Under the pieces are notes generated by a model that was given only the letters and a program-made list of their open reading frames with translations, was not told the DNA's origin and did not search any database. 54,910 nucleotides of DNA. Origin: Ruminococcus sp. (GTDB lineage: Bacteria; Bacillota; Clostridia; Oscillospirales; Ruminococcaceae). Of the stretch, positions 17,411 to 25,503 are shown in pieces. The stretch covers positions 1 through 54,910 of the forward strand of contig NZ_JAEFAJ010000019.1 in the NCBI RefSeq assembly GCF_016287535.1, written 5' to 3'. Made by a program: the position numbers and the translations under genes. How positions within the stretch are numbered: the stretch's first letter is position 1; each line of letters begins with the position of its first letter.

Positions 17411-20131
17411 TTAATCCTCGCGGTACTCCTCGACGATATACGTCTCGAAGATATCGCCTTCCTTGACATCTGAGAACTTTTCAAGGCTGATGCCGCATTC
17501 GTATCCTTCGGCAACTTCCTTTGCGTCGTCCTTGAAGCGCTTGAGTCCTGCGATCTCGTCGTCGGCGATGATAATGCCGTCACGCACTACGCGGACCTTG
17601 CTTCCTCTTGTTACCTTTCCGCTGAGAACGTAGCTTCCTGCTACCATACCGACATTGGATATCTTGTATACCTGACGGACCTCGACTCTTCCCAGCTCAA
17701 CATCGCGGAACTTGGGAGCGAGCATACCCTTCATGGCTGTGGATATCTCCTCGATAGCGTCATAGATTATGCGGTAAAGTCTGATGTCCACTCCGTCTCT
17801 TGCGGCATTCTCCGCCGCAACGGGATCCGGTCTTACGTTGAAGCCGACGATGATAGCGTTTGAAGCTGCTGCCAGCATTACGTCGCTCTCCTTTACGGCA
17901 CCTACTGCTCCGTGGATAACTCTTACTCTTACCTCATTGTTTGAGAGCTTTTCAAGGGACTGCTTTACAGCCTCCACAGAGCCCTGAACATCCGCCTTGA
18001 CAACGATTGGTAGCTCCTTGATCTCGCCCTCTGCGATCTGGCTGAACAGGTTGTCAAGAGTTACCTTGCGATAAGCGTTGAACTGCTCCTGCTTAGCCTC
18101 GTGCTTTCTCTGCTCCACCAGCTCTCTTGCGAGTCTCTCGTCCTCAACGGCATTGAAGATATCGCCTGCGCTGGGGACCTCTGCAAGACCTGTGATCTCA
18201 ACAGGCACGGAAGGACCTGCTGTCTTAACAGATCTGCCCTTGTCGTTGGTCATTACACGTACTCTTCCCACAGCGGTACCTGCTATGAGCACATCGCCCT
18301 GCTTCAGTGTACCGTTCTGAACGAGAAGCGTTGCGATAGGACCTCTGCCCTTATCAAGACGGGCTTCGATAACGGTACCCTTTGCAAGTCTGTCGGGATT
18401 TGCCTTCAGCTCCTTGACCTCAGCGACGAGGAGAACATTCTCAAGAAGGTCGTCGATACCCTCGCCGGTCTTTGCCGATACGGGAACGCAGATAACGTCG
18501 CCGCCCCAGTCCTCGCATACGAGATCATACTTTGTGAGCTCCTCCTTGATACGGTCGGGATTAGCTCCCTCCTTATCCATCTTGTTGATAGCAACGATAA
18601 TGGAAACTCCCGCAGCCTTTGCGTGATTGATGGACTCGACTGTCTGAGGCATGATACCGTCATCAGCTGCGACAACGAGGATAGCGATATCAGTGATATT
18701 CGCGCCTCTTGCACGCATTGAAGTGAAAGCTTCATGTCCGGGAGTATCAAGGAAGGTGATGTCCTGTCCGTTGATATTCACCTGATAAGCGCCGATATGC
18801 TGCGTGATTCCGCCTGCCTCGCCTGCTGCTACATGAGCGTTTCTGATACGGTCGAGTATGGAAGTCTTACCGTGGTCAACGTGGCCCATAACCACAACGA
18901 CAGGGCAGCGGGGCTGGAGGTTTGTATCGTCGTCGTCGGTATCGTCGATAAGACGCTCCTCAATTGTAACGATTACCTCCTTCTCAACCTTTGCGCCCAT
19001 TTCGTCTGCAACGATAGCGGCTGTATCAAAGTCGATCTCCTGGTTTATGGAAGCCATTACGCCCAGCTTCATGAGCTGCTTGATAACATCAGTTGCCGTA
19101 GCCTTCAGACGTGTAGCGAGTTCTCCAACAGTTATGCTGTCGGGGATAAGCACCTTGAGCTGCTGCTTTCTTGCCCTTTCGAGCTCCAGTCTCTTCAGCT
19201 TCTCGGTCTCAGACTCCTTCTTCGAGAACTGCTGACGTGTTCTCTGAGCTGACTTCTGATTTATCTTCTGCTTCTTTGAAGAGTAGTTGTCGTTCTTGTG
19301 CTTGTTCGATGTAGCCATCTGGTCGTATCTCTCGTTGTACTTGTCGAGATCAACGTAGCTTCCTCTTGTATCAACTGTACGGCGCTGAGTGGAGGTCTGG
19401 GCTGTCTCAGAGCTGAACGCGGCGTTGAACTTTGTACGCTCGCCTCTGTCCTGAGCCTTTGCCTGCTCCTTCTTCTTGTCCTTCTTCTTGTCGTTCTTCT
19501 TTTCCTGAACGGGAGCGCCTGTCTTGGGAGCTTCCTTTGCCGGAGCAGCTTCCTTTGCCGGAGCAGCTTCCTGCTTCTTCTCAGGCTCTGCCTTGGGAGT
19601 ATCCTTTACAGGCTCGGCAGGCTTTTCCTCAGTTTTGGGAGCTTCCTTTACGGGAGCAGTTTCCTGCTTTTTCTCCGGCTCTGCCGCCTTTACGGGAGCA
19701 GCCTCGGCAGACTTTGTCTCCTTCTTCGCGGAAGCAACAGCCTTCTTTTCAGCAGGCTTTGCTTCAGACTTCTTCGCAGCGCTTTTCGGCTCTTCCTTTT
19801 TCTCCTCCTTAGGAGCGGCAGCCTTCTTTTCTTCCTTCTTAGGCTCTGCCGGCTTCTTCTCGGCAGACTTCTTTGCAGCCGGTTTCTTCTCCTTTGGAGC
19901 CTCTGTGTTTTCAGGACGCGGATCGTTCTTGGAATTGAAGTAGTCGTTGAACGTATTGACTGTATAGCGCTCCTTTGTATAGTGTTCGAGTATCGAATTC
20001 ATCTCTTCCTCTGTGAGAGCAGAACCCGTTTTTTTCTTGTTATCACCTTTCTCCGCAAAGAGATCTATGATCTCCTGTGCAGGGATATTCAGATCTTTTG
20101 CAGCGTCGCTTAACTTTATTTTTTTTGCCAT
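17411..20131 (-). CDS. infB: Translation initiation factor IF-2
   Basis: About 906 aa. An N-terminal IF2-N helix pair ([10 protein letters not shown]) is followed by a long Lys/Ala/Glu/Pro-rich low-complexity linker (about residues 70-245), a second IF2-N domain ([20 protein letters not shown]), the GTPase domain ([21 protein letters not shown]) and the C-terminal domains that bind fMet-tRNA. The ATG at 20131 has GGAGG 11 nt upstream; the frame stays open for 16 more codons without a better site. Confidence 0.97.
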   Translation of the reverse strand: MAKKIKLSDAAKDLNIPAQEIIDLFAEKGDNKKKTGSALTEEEMNSILEHYTKERYTVNTFNDYFNSKNDPRPENTEAPKEKKPAAKKSAEKKPAEPKKEEKKAAAPKEEKKEEPKSAAKKSEAKPAEKKAVASAKKETKSAEAAPVKAAEPEKKQETAPVKEAPKTEEKPAEPVKDTPKAEPEKKQEAAPAKEAAPAKEAPKTGAPVQEKKNDKKKDKKKEQAKAQDRGERTKFNAAFSSETAQTSTQRRTVDTRGSYVDLDKYNERYDQMATSNKHKNDNYSSKKQKINQKSAQRTRQQFSKKESETEKLKRLELERARKQQLKVLIPDSITVGELATRLKATATDVIKQLMKLGVMASINQEIDFDTAAIVADEMGAKVEKEVIVTIEERLIDDTDDDDTNLQPRCPVVVVMGHVDHGKTSILDRIRNAHVAAGEAGGITQHIGAYQVNINGQDITFLDTPGHEAFTSMRARGANITDIAILVVAADDGIMPQTVESINHAKAAGVSIIVAINKMDKEGANPDRIKEELTKYDLVCEDWGGDVICVPVSAKTGEGIDDLLENVLLVAEVKELKANPDRLAKGTVIEARLDKGRGPIATLLVQNGTLKQGDVLIAGTAVGRVRVMTNDKGRSVKTAGPSVPVEITGLAEVPSAGDIFNAVEDERLARELVEQRKHEAKQEQFNAYRKVTLDNLFSQIAEGEIKELPIVVKADVQGSVEAVKQSLEKLSNNEVRVRVIHGAVGAVKESDVMLAAASNAIIVGFNVRPDPVAAENAARDGVDIRLYRIIYDAIEEISTAMKGMLAPKFRDVELGRVEVRQVYKISNVGMVAGSYVLSGKVTRGSKVRVVRDGIIIADDEIAGLKRFKDDAKEVAEGYECGISLEKFSDVKEGDIFETYIVEEYRED

Positions 20132-20218
20132 AGGCTTGATTACCTCCATGATATCTGCCGCGCGAATATGCGGCGTCATAATAAGAAATATTTTTGCATG
20201 AACATCTATTTCAACGCA

Positions 20219-20542
20219 TTACTGCGATACATCAGATATTATCTTTTCAAAGCCGTCTGCGAAGCCCTTGTCGGTAACTGCGACCACACCTGTTTCCTTG
20301 CCGCAGAGACGTCCGATATCGTACTTGCTCGCCTCGGTGCGGAAATGCTTTATACCGTATTTTTCGCAGTAAAACGAGGCTTCCTTAACAGTTTTTTCAG
20401 AGGCGTCCGAAGCAGTAAGTATACAATGAGCCGTACCGTTTTTTGCAGCCTCGACAGCGCTGTCGAAGCCCTTGACCGCCTTGCCCGCTCTCAGGCATAT
20501 GCCGAGCAGATTAATCGTCCTGCGGTTCTTTTCCGAGCTCAT
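20219..20542 (-). CDS. ylxQ: L7Ae/L30e family RNA-binding protein YlxQ
   Basis: Protein of 107 aa with the L7Ae/L30e fold: LLGICLRAGKAVKGFDSAVEAAKNG near the start and CILTASDASEKT in the middle, which in this family contacts kink-turn RNA. Its start lies 32 bp inside ylxR, with GAGGTG before the ATG, so the two are coupled. The order nusA-ylxR-ylxQ-infB is typical. Confidence 0.92.
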   Translation of the reverse strand: MSSEKNRRTINLLGICLRAGKAVKGFDSAVEAAKNGTAHCILTASDASEKTVKEASFYCEKYGIKHFRTEASKYDIGRLCGKETGVVAVTDKGFADGFEKIISDVSQ

Positions 20543-20789
20543 CCATCATCACCTCGTATACGCTTTCCTCTATCCTGCATGAGAATGACTTCTCGAAGCG
20601 TCTTGCCTTTCTTGCCTTTTCAAGACATTCCGTACTGCGGCAGATATACGCTCCTCTGCCGGCAGCCTTACCCTTGAAATCGAGACTGATATCTCCCTCC
20701 GGGGACTTCACCACGCGGATAAGCTCCTTTTTGGGCTTCATCTCATTGCAGCCGAGGCACATTCTCATGGGTATTTTTTTCGGCTTCAT
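20511..20789 (-). CDS. ylxR: YlxR family RNase P modulator RnpM
   Basis: Protein of 92 aa. The family motifs MRMCLGCNEMKPKKELIRVV and GKAAGRGAYIC with a conserved Cys are intact. In Bacillus the homologue binds the RNase P RNA and lowers its activity. It begins 2 bp after nusA and overlaps ylxQ by 32 bp. Confidence 0.94.
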   Translation of the reverse strand: MKPKKIPMRMCLGCNEMKPKKELIRVVKSPEGDISLDFKGKAAGRGAYICRSTECLEKARKARRFEKSFSCRIEESVYEVMMDELGKEPQDD

Positions 20790-20791
20790 AA

Positions 20792-22009
20792 TTATTCCTC
20801 GTCAGCAGCGGCTTCCGTGCTTTCCTCTGTCTCTGCCGGTTCAGCATCAGCAGCCTCTGCGTTTTCGGAAGCAGTCTCCTCTGTCTCCTCCTCCGGTGGA
20901 GCAGCTTCAAATACAGGAGCCACAAAATCAGGGCTGAGTTCGGGAGCTTCCTCGTTCGTAACTGTATCGAACTGAGGCTTTATGTCGATCTTGAAGCCTG
21001 TGAGCTTTGCTGCGAGCTTTGCGTTCTGACCCTTGTTGCCGATAGCAAGCGAGAGCTGATTGTTGGGAACTATAACGGTACATGACTTCTCTTCCATTGA
21101 AGTGATGACTGTCTTGAGCACCTCCGCGGGAGCAAGAGCTCTTGCGATGAATTCCTCCGGTACTTCGCTCCAGGGGATTATGTCGATCTTTTCTCCGTTG
21201 AGCTCATTCACAACAGCTGTTATTCTTGAACGCTTGGGACCTATGCAGGCACCGACCGCGTCTACGTTCTCGTCCTTTGACCATACGGCTATCTTTGTTC
21301 TCGAACCAGCCTCACGGGATATGGACTTCACCTCGACAGTGCCGTCATATATCTCAGGGACTTCCTGCTCGAAGAGTCTCTTCACAAGGTCCTTGTGGGT
21401 ACGTGATATCTTTACGACAGGCTTCTTGTTCTTGCCGATGATACCTGTGATGTATACCTTTACCATCTTGCCTTCTTCGAGGTTCTCGCCGGGTATCTGT
21501 TCGTTGCGGAAGAGATAGAGCTCGGTTCCGTCGTATACGACTGTTACCGTGCCTCTGCCGGGTTCTACCTGAGAGACCTTGGCTGTTATGCACTCATGCT
21601 CCTTCTGCTCGAACTTGCTGAGCATCTGCTCACGGTTGATCTCCCTGAGGTCTCCCTTTATGGACTGCTTTGCGGAGAGAGCCGCCATTCTTCCGAGCTT
21701 TGATATATCAAGCTCCTTCATTATAGTGCCGCCCACCATAGCATTGGGGTCCATAGTCCTTGCGACGTCAATGTTTACCTCGTTTTCGTCGATAGGCTCA
21801 TCGTCGATGATGTCCTGTCTGATATACATTTCGAACTTCTTCGTTTTCGGATCTATCTCGACTGTGATCCTCTCCTCGCTGTGGGGATAAGCTCTTCTTG
21901 CAGCCTTTAACATAGCCGACTTCACTTTTTCAATAAGAAGATCAGTCTCCACGCTGTTTTCCTCGCCGAGAGCCTCAAGCGCCTTGAAAAAGTCCTTATT
22001 CATGTTCAT
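20792..22009 (-). CDS. nusA: Transcription termination/antitermination factor NusA
   Basis: Protein of 405 aa: the N-terminal RNA polymerase-binding domain (KAARRAYP), an S1 domain (GTVTVVYDGTELYLF region), and two KH domains with IGPKRSRI and AIGNKGQNAKLA. Typical of Firmicutes, it has no acidic repeat domains like those of E. coli, but ends with a Glu/Ala-rich tail of about 45 residues. GGAGG precedes the first ATG. NusA may act on its own leader (hairpin at 22594-22618). Confidence 0.97.
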   Translation of the reverse strand: MNMNKDFFKALEALGEENSVETDLLIEKVKSAMLKAARRAYPHSEERITVEIDPKTKKFEMYIRQDIIDDEPIDENEVNIDVARTMDPNAMVGGTIMKELDISKLGRMAALSAKQSIKGDLREINREQMLSKFEQKEHECITAKVSQVEPGRGTVTVVYDGTELYLFRNEQIPGENLEEGKMVKVYITGIIGKNKKPVVKISRTHKDLVKRLFEQEVPEIYDGTVEVKSISREAGSRTKIAVWSKDENVDAVGACIGPKRSRITAVVNELNGEKIDIIPWSEVPEEFIARALAPAEVLKTVITSMEEKSCTVIVPNNQLSLAIGNKGQNAKLAAKLTGFKIDIKPQFDTVTNEEAPELSPDFVAPVFEAAPPEEETEETASENAEAADAEPAETEESTEAAADEE

Positions 22010-22053
22010 GTCTGTAAATTCCTCCAGTATATTTTATTTTGTTTTTTTACATT

Positions 22054-22527
22054 TCAGAAATCAAGATACAGCTTTACGAAAGCTATATCCGCCAGCGGAA
22101 ACTTCTTTTCCTCGCCGCTTTCGAGAACGACTGAAACGCCCTCCTTGTCCGCGCCGCTGAGCTGAACAACTATTTCCTTTTCACCGTCTACAGCTCTTAT
22201 AAAGCGCACTCTTACGGTATCGCCCTTACAGACCTCGAAATGCTCCTCCTTGACAAGTTCGCGTTCAAGGCCTGCCGAACCCACCTCAAGCATATAGCTC
22301 TGAGCTATGGGATCCTTCTCGTCGAGTATGTCGCTTATGGGAGCGTTGGCACGTTCGCAGTCCGCAATAGTTATCCCCTCGTCCTGATCGATGAACACTC
22401 TCAGGTACCACATCGCGCCTTCCTTCTCATAGCACACGTCCCAGAGATAGTAGCCGAGCTCGTCGGTGATAGGCTTTATAAGCTCGTATATCTTTTGTTC
22501 CGTACCGCCGAATTTTTTGAATTTCAT
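22054..22527 (-). CDS. rimP: Ribosome maturation factor RimP
   Basis: About 157 aa with LGYYLWDVCYEKEG, LRVFIDQDEGI and YMLEVGSAGLERELV, the latter close to the family motif EVSSPGLDR. RimP aids 30S maturation. The reading frame extends 100 bp upstream through the leader hairpin, but the ATG at 22527 has GGGGA 8 nt before it; the ATG two codons earlier (22533) is also possible. First gene of the operon down to ribF. Confidence 0.92.
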   Translation of the reverse strand: MKFKKFGGTEQKIYELIKPITDELGYYLWDVCYEKEGAMWYLRVFIDQDEGITIADCERANAPISDILDEKDPIAQSYMLEVGSAGLERELVKEEHFEVCKGDTVRVRFIRAVDGEKEIVVQLSGADKEGVSVVLESGEEKKFPLADIAFVKLYLDF

Positions 22528-22593
22528 AGGCATTTTCCCCGATATACAGGGTATCTCCTTTCTCTGTAAAGTTAAAGTAGCGATATAAATACT

Positions 22594-22618
22594 AAAGACC
22601 GGAAGGCTTCCGGTCTTT
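22594..22618 (-). promoter_or_regulatory. Leader hairpin of the rimP-nusA operon, possible attenuator
   Basis: A 12-bp inverted repeat AAAGACCGGAAG / CTTCCGGTCTTT with one base in the centre lies about 16 nt after the expected transcript start and 60 nt before rimP. On the minus strand it is followed by AGTATTTAT, a poor T-tract. Weak terminators of this kind depend on NusA in Bacillus, which would give NusA control of its own operon. Confidence 0.5.
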
Positions 22619-22640
22619 GGGTTTACTATCATCATAAAGT

Positions 22641-22669
22641 ATTATACCACTGTTTTCCGCAAAAATCAA
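22641..22669 (-). promoter_or_regulatory. Promoter of the rimP-nusA-infB-ribF operon
   Basis: Leftward TTGATT (22664-22669), 17-bp spacer, TATAAT (22641-22646), with a TG extension. It is the only clear promoter for the whole leftward operon to 13687. Confidence 0.88.
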
Positions 22670-22742
22670 GTGTTTTTCGGAAATTTTTTCAAAAAAGCGA
22701 AGTTTTTTCCGCAAAGCGCAGTCTGCGCTGCGATGACAGCGT

Positions 22743-22787
22743 AAAAAAGCTCCTCTCACAGCCATGCGGCGGCTCTGAGAGGAGCTC
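22743..22787 (-). terminator. Terminator of the secreted-protein gene
   Basis: A long hairpin (arms about 22748-22764 and 22771-22787, GAGCTCCTCTCA with its complement) followed on the minus strand by six T. It lies about 75 bp past the stop codon at 22861 and insulates the rimP promoter. Confidence 0.88.
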
Positions 22788-22860
22788 GTATCTATTATCA
22801 AATCCCATTTTATTTCCCTGTCACAGCTTATATCGTATGCCTTGAATCAATTCCAGAATA

Positions 22861-23625
22861 TCACTCGGATACTCTGTATTTTTCAAGTTTTACAGACGCG
22901 CCTTCTGCATATGCTACCAGTACGAGCTTTGTGATCTTTCTGCTCATAAGCTCCCACTTGCCTGTAACATCTGAAAAGCGCCAGTTTTCAACGATGCGGT
23001 TGCCGCCCTTTGTCCAGCCTGTTATTTCCTTTCTGAGTCTGTAGCTGTAGTCAAGATAGTACTCTGTCTTTGTAACTCTGCTGACAAGAGACGTATTATA
23101 AGCAGGATCGTTGAGCTGTGTTCTGCTTACCAGTCTGCCCTTCCATACACCGTTGACCTTTCTGAAGTTTGTCCAGTATTCAATGATGTATCTGCCGTCA
23201 GTAGTATAGCCGATAACAATAGTTACCAGTTTGTTGTTGGAATCATAATATGAGTATCTTGCGATCTCTTCGACGACCTGTGTTGCCTGCAGGATATAAA
23301 ACTGAACATCAGGTACAGAAGGCTTCCTCAGATCTCTGATATCAGGCACTCTTTCATAGAACAGCCTTATTTTCGGAAGCTCAGGGATAGTCGGATTGTC
23401 AGGATCTATCGGTATTCTTGTGTCGATATCGAGAGTGCCGTACTGTAGCTTGACTGCTGCTGTATCGATCTTTCTGAGGTCAGCCTTATTGAGATCATAT
23501 TTTATGCTCTTTTCAGGAATGATAAATCTGTCTGCCGCACTTGCGGAAAGTGAATTTGCCATTGGAACTGCACACATTACTGTAGCTGCGATAGCTGCAA
23601 AAGACTTCTTGAAATTAACCTTCAT
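22861..23625 (-). CDS. Secreted protein of unknown function
   Basis: Protein of 254 aa with a clear signal peptide (KKSF, hydrophobic AAIAATVMCAVPMANSL, cleavage near ASA-AD at about residue 31). The mature part is beta-rich, with repeated Tyr/Arg/Lys-containing strands such as RYIIEYWTNFRKVNGVWKG, and ends without anchor or dockerin, so it is probably released. AAAGGAG precedes the ATG. No family recognised; the two similar strand sets (residues about 130-170 and 195-235) may be an internal duplication. Confidence 0.8.
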   Translation of the reverse strand: MKVNFKKSFAAIAATVMCAVPMANSLSASAADRFIIPEKSIKYDLNKADLRKIDTAAVKLQYGTLDIDTRIPIDPDNPTIPELPKIRLFYERVPDIRDLRKPSVPDVQFYILQATQVVEEIARYSYYDSNNKLVTIVIGYTTDGRYIIEYWTNFRKVNGVWKGRLVSRTQLNDPAYNTSLVSRVTKTEYYLDYSYRLRKEITGWTKGGNRIVENWRFSDVTGKWELMSRKITKLVLVAYAEGASVKLEKYRVSE

Positions 23626-23639
23626 AATAATTCTCCTTT

Positions 23640-23912
23640 ACTGATAAAATTGTTTTAAAAACCTTTCGGTCATATCGTTTTGACTTCTTGTTTCTGATGT
23701 TTGATGTTTATGTCAGCTTTGTACGTTTAGGTGTTGCGCAACCCTATGCTTTTATTATACTCGGAAACAGGCTTTTGAAAAGATGATGATTGTCACTTTG
23801 CGGATTACATTTGTATCCTTCTCAATGACAATTGTAACAATGAACGGCAGAAATGGTCAGACAACCTCGTATAAAGTCCGGATATAAGGACAGGCGGCTC
23901 TGTGAGCCGCCT
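23640..23912. other. Intergenic region with a hairpin behind the LytTR operon
   Basis: No gene in about 310 bp. A possible leftward TATAAT stands near 23755, but its -35 is poor. A 9-bp GC-rich hairpin at 23892-23912 (AGGCGGCTC / GAGCCGCCT) lies 26 bp beyond the stop at 23938 and may terminate the leftward LytTR operon, though its T-tract is weak. Confidence 0.45.
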
Positions 23913-23937
23913 GCGTATGTTTATTCTTCTATTCTTT

Positions 23938-24672
23938 TCAGTCCACCGTGATCCCCAGCTGCGGACAGGATATCAAGCCCGACTCATGTATCTTAAAGTC
24001 AAATTCATAGCTCTCATCAGGCTCTTCATTCAAAAAATTCTCTACATCCCTTCTGTAATATACATTATGACTGAATTTAAACTTTCCCTTATATCCGCCG
24101 AAATCTATTACAAAAAGGGAATCGGGGCATATATCATTTCCCCATGTTTCATTGGAAAATGGGTATTTTATCCCTTCACTGAACATTACATTCTGTTCGT
24201 CTCCGACATAATCAGAAGCAATCAGAATATGCGGAAACGCATCAAAGGAATACTTTGTAATATAGATCTCAAGTTTTACATCGCCGTACTGCTTTGAAAA
24301 ACGGTTATACCCCTTTATTTCATCGCCGAATTTATATCCTGCATACAGCGAATCCTCAAGGATATTGTCTCTGTAATAATGCACGGACGGATATACTATC
24401 ATGTCTTTCTTCTGTTTGATCATTATTGCTCCGGAAATTATCCATATCAGTATCATCCCGATGATCGCTCCCAGAAGTGTTATCATCACAAACTTCACAG
24501 GCGACATCATTGGCTTTATGTCAGCTTCCCTGCCCTCCGCAAGACGCTTGTTTATCCTGCGTTTGTAAGCCGCTTTGTATATTGCAAATGCCATGATCAA
24601 TATCATGACCAATATAAGTATCAATGCTGCTATAGGCATAATGATACTCAAAATGTCTGTTTTTTCTTTCAT
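23938..24672 (-). CDS. Two-span membrane protein paired with a LytTR regulator
   Basis: Protein of 244 aa. Two long hydrophobic segments (about residues 9-33 and 56-82) flank a short Lys/Arg-rich cytoplasmic loop (KAAYKRRINKRLAEGRE). The remaining ~160 residues are soluble, beta-rich and of mixed charge, with no known motif. It starts 12 bp after the LytTR gene. Small membrane partners of LytTR regulators often inhibit or signal to them; that role is inferred from pairing alone. Confidence 0.72.
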   Translation of the reverse strand: MKEKTDILSIIMPIAALILILVMILIMAFAIYKAAYKRRINKRLAEGREADIKPMMSPVKFVMITLLGAIIGMILIWIISGAIMIKQKKDMIVYPSVHYYRDNILEDSLYAGYKFGDEIKGYNRFSKQYGDVKLEIYITKYSFDAFPHILIASDYVGDEQNVMFSEGIKYPFSNETWGNDICPDSLFVIDFGGYKGKFKFSHNVYYRRDVENFLNEEPDESYEFDFKIHESGLISCPQLGITVD

Positions 24673-24684
24673 GCTTACCCCTCC

Positions 24685-25131
24685 TTAAATACCTAAGAAT
24701 TCCTTGAATATGTAATAGTACGTCCTCGTCACGTCCACCTTCGCTCCGTTCTTCATGGTCAGCATGAACTTCTGCGACAGCGCGGGACGTATGCTCTTTA
24801 TGTGCGATACGGACACTATCACCGAATTGCTCACGCGGATAAACTCCTTGGGGTCGAGTATCTCTTCAAGTCTGCGAAGAGTTTCCGTGAGTTTATACTC
24901 CTCCTCGCCGCAGTATGCCACTATATCATGCGCAAAGCTCTCTATATGCGAGATGTCTTTTGTTTCGAGCCTGTATATCTCATCGCCGCGCCGCGCTATA
25001 AGGTGTGATACCGTAACATTGCTCTCCGAGAGTATCAGCTCCGCTGAATCGTCTATCTCGATCCCCTTTTTTATGAGCTCAGCCGCGATCTGGTCGTAGT
25101 GTTCGTCGCTTACAAGTAATCTTATCTTCAT
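24685..25131 (-). CDS. LytTR family DNA-binding regulator
   Basis: Protein of 148 aa without receiver domain. A short N-terminal region is followed by a LytTR domain from about residue 45: DEIYRLETKDISHIESFAHDI, YKLTETLRRLEEIL, FIRVSNSVIVSVSHIKSI and TRTYYYIFKEFLGI, the usual beta-sheet DNA-binding fold. Regulators of this size usually work with the membrane protein beside them, here the gene at 23938. Possible binding repeats lie upstream at 25229-25258. Confidence 0.92.
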   Translation of the reverse strand: MKIRLLVSDEHYDQIAAELIKKGIEIDDSAELILSESNVTVSHLIARRGDEIYRLETKDISHIESFAHDIVAYCGEEEYKLTETLRRLEEILDPKEFIRVSNSVIVSVSHIKSIRPALSQKFMLTMKNGAKVDVTRTYYYIFKEFLGI

Positions 25132-25186
25132 TTTCAGCTGACCGCCTCCTTGTTCCCTGTATCATTGATAAGCTTATCTATATATC

Positions 25187-25215
25187 ATTATATATTGAGC
25201 AGCAGTGAAAATCAA
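25187..25215 (-). promoter_or_regulatory. Promoter of the LytTR operon
   Basis: Leftward TTGATT (25210-25215), 17-bp spacer, TATAAT (25187-25192), about 55 bp upstream of the LytTR start codon. Confidence 0.82.
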
Positions 25216-25228
25216 TACTCTCCGCACA

Positions 25229-25258
25229 GCTTGCACTCAGAGATTCACAACTTGCACA
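25229..25258 (-). promoter_or_regulatory. Candidate LytTR operator (direct repeats)
   Basis: On the minus strand GTGCAAGTT and GTGCAAGCT are direct repeats whose starts are 21 bp apart, directly upstream of the -35 box. LytTR proteins are known to bind pairs of 9-bp direct repeats with 12-13 bp between them. Palindrome GGTATGCATACC (25261-25272) is adjacent. Confidence 0.45.
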
Positions 25259-25408
25259 CGGGTATGCATACCGGTCACGCTAAAACGGAATGTATAAACA
25301 TCAGCAGCGTTCCAATAACAAGAAGCAAATTCACAGTAAAATATTACAAATAGTAGTAAAAGCTTGTCTTTTTTTGCTGTTGTTCACGATATGTTCATTA
25401 TTACCCCC

Positions 25409-25437
25409 TTGCCAAACTTCACATTACATGGTATACT
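25409..25437 (+). promoter_or_regulatory. Promoter of cellobiose phosphorylase
   Basis: TTGCCA (25409-25414), 17-bp spacer, TATACT (25432-25437), with a TG extension, about 67 bp before the ATG. No clear operator palindrome was seen around it. Positions 25273-25408 hold nothing else I recognise. Confidence 0.82.
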
Positions 25438-25503
25438 TAAAATAATATTTCCTGCCTGAAGAAGCACTGTCCGACGGCAGAATGATAAGGAGAATGGTTT
25501 TAT

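Noticed and set aside
19298..20113. Plus-strand 271-codon Leu/Arg/Ser-rich frame
   Set aside because: It is the antisense of the Lys/Ala/Glu-rich linker of infB; the Leu-rich repeats only mirror that composition.
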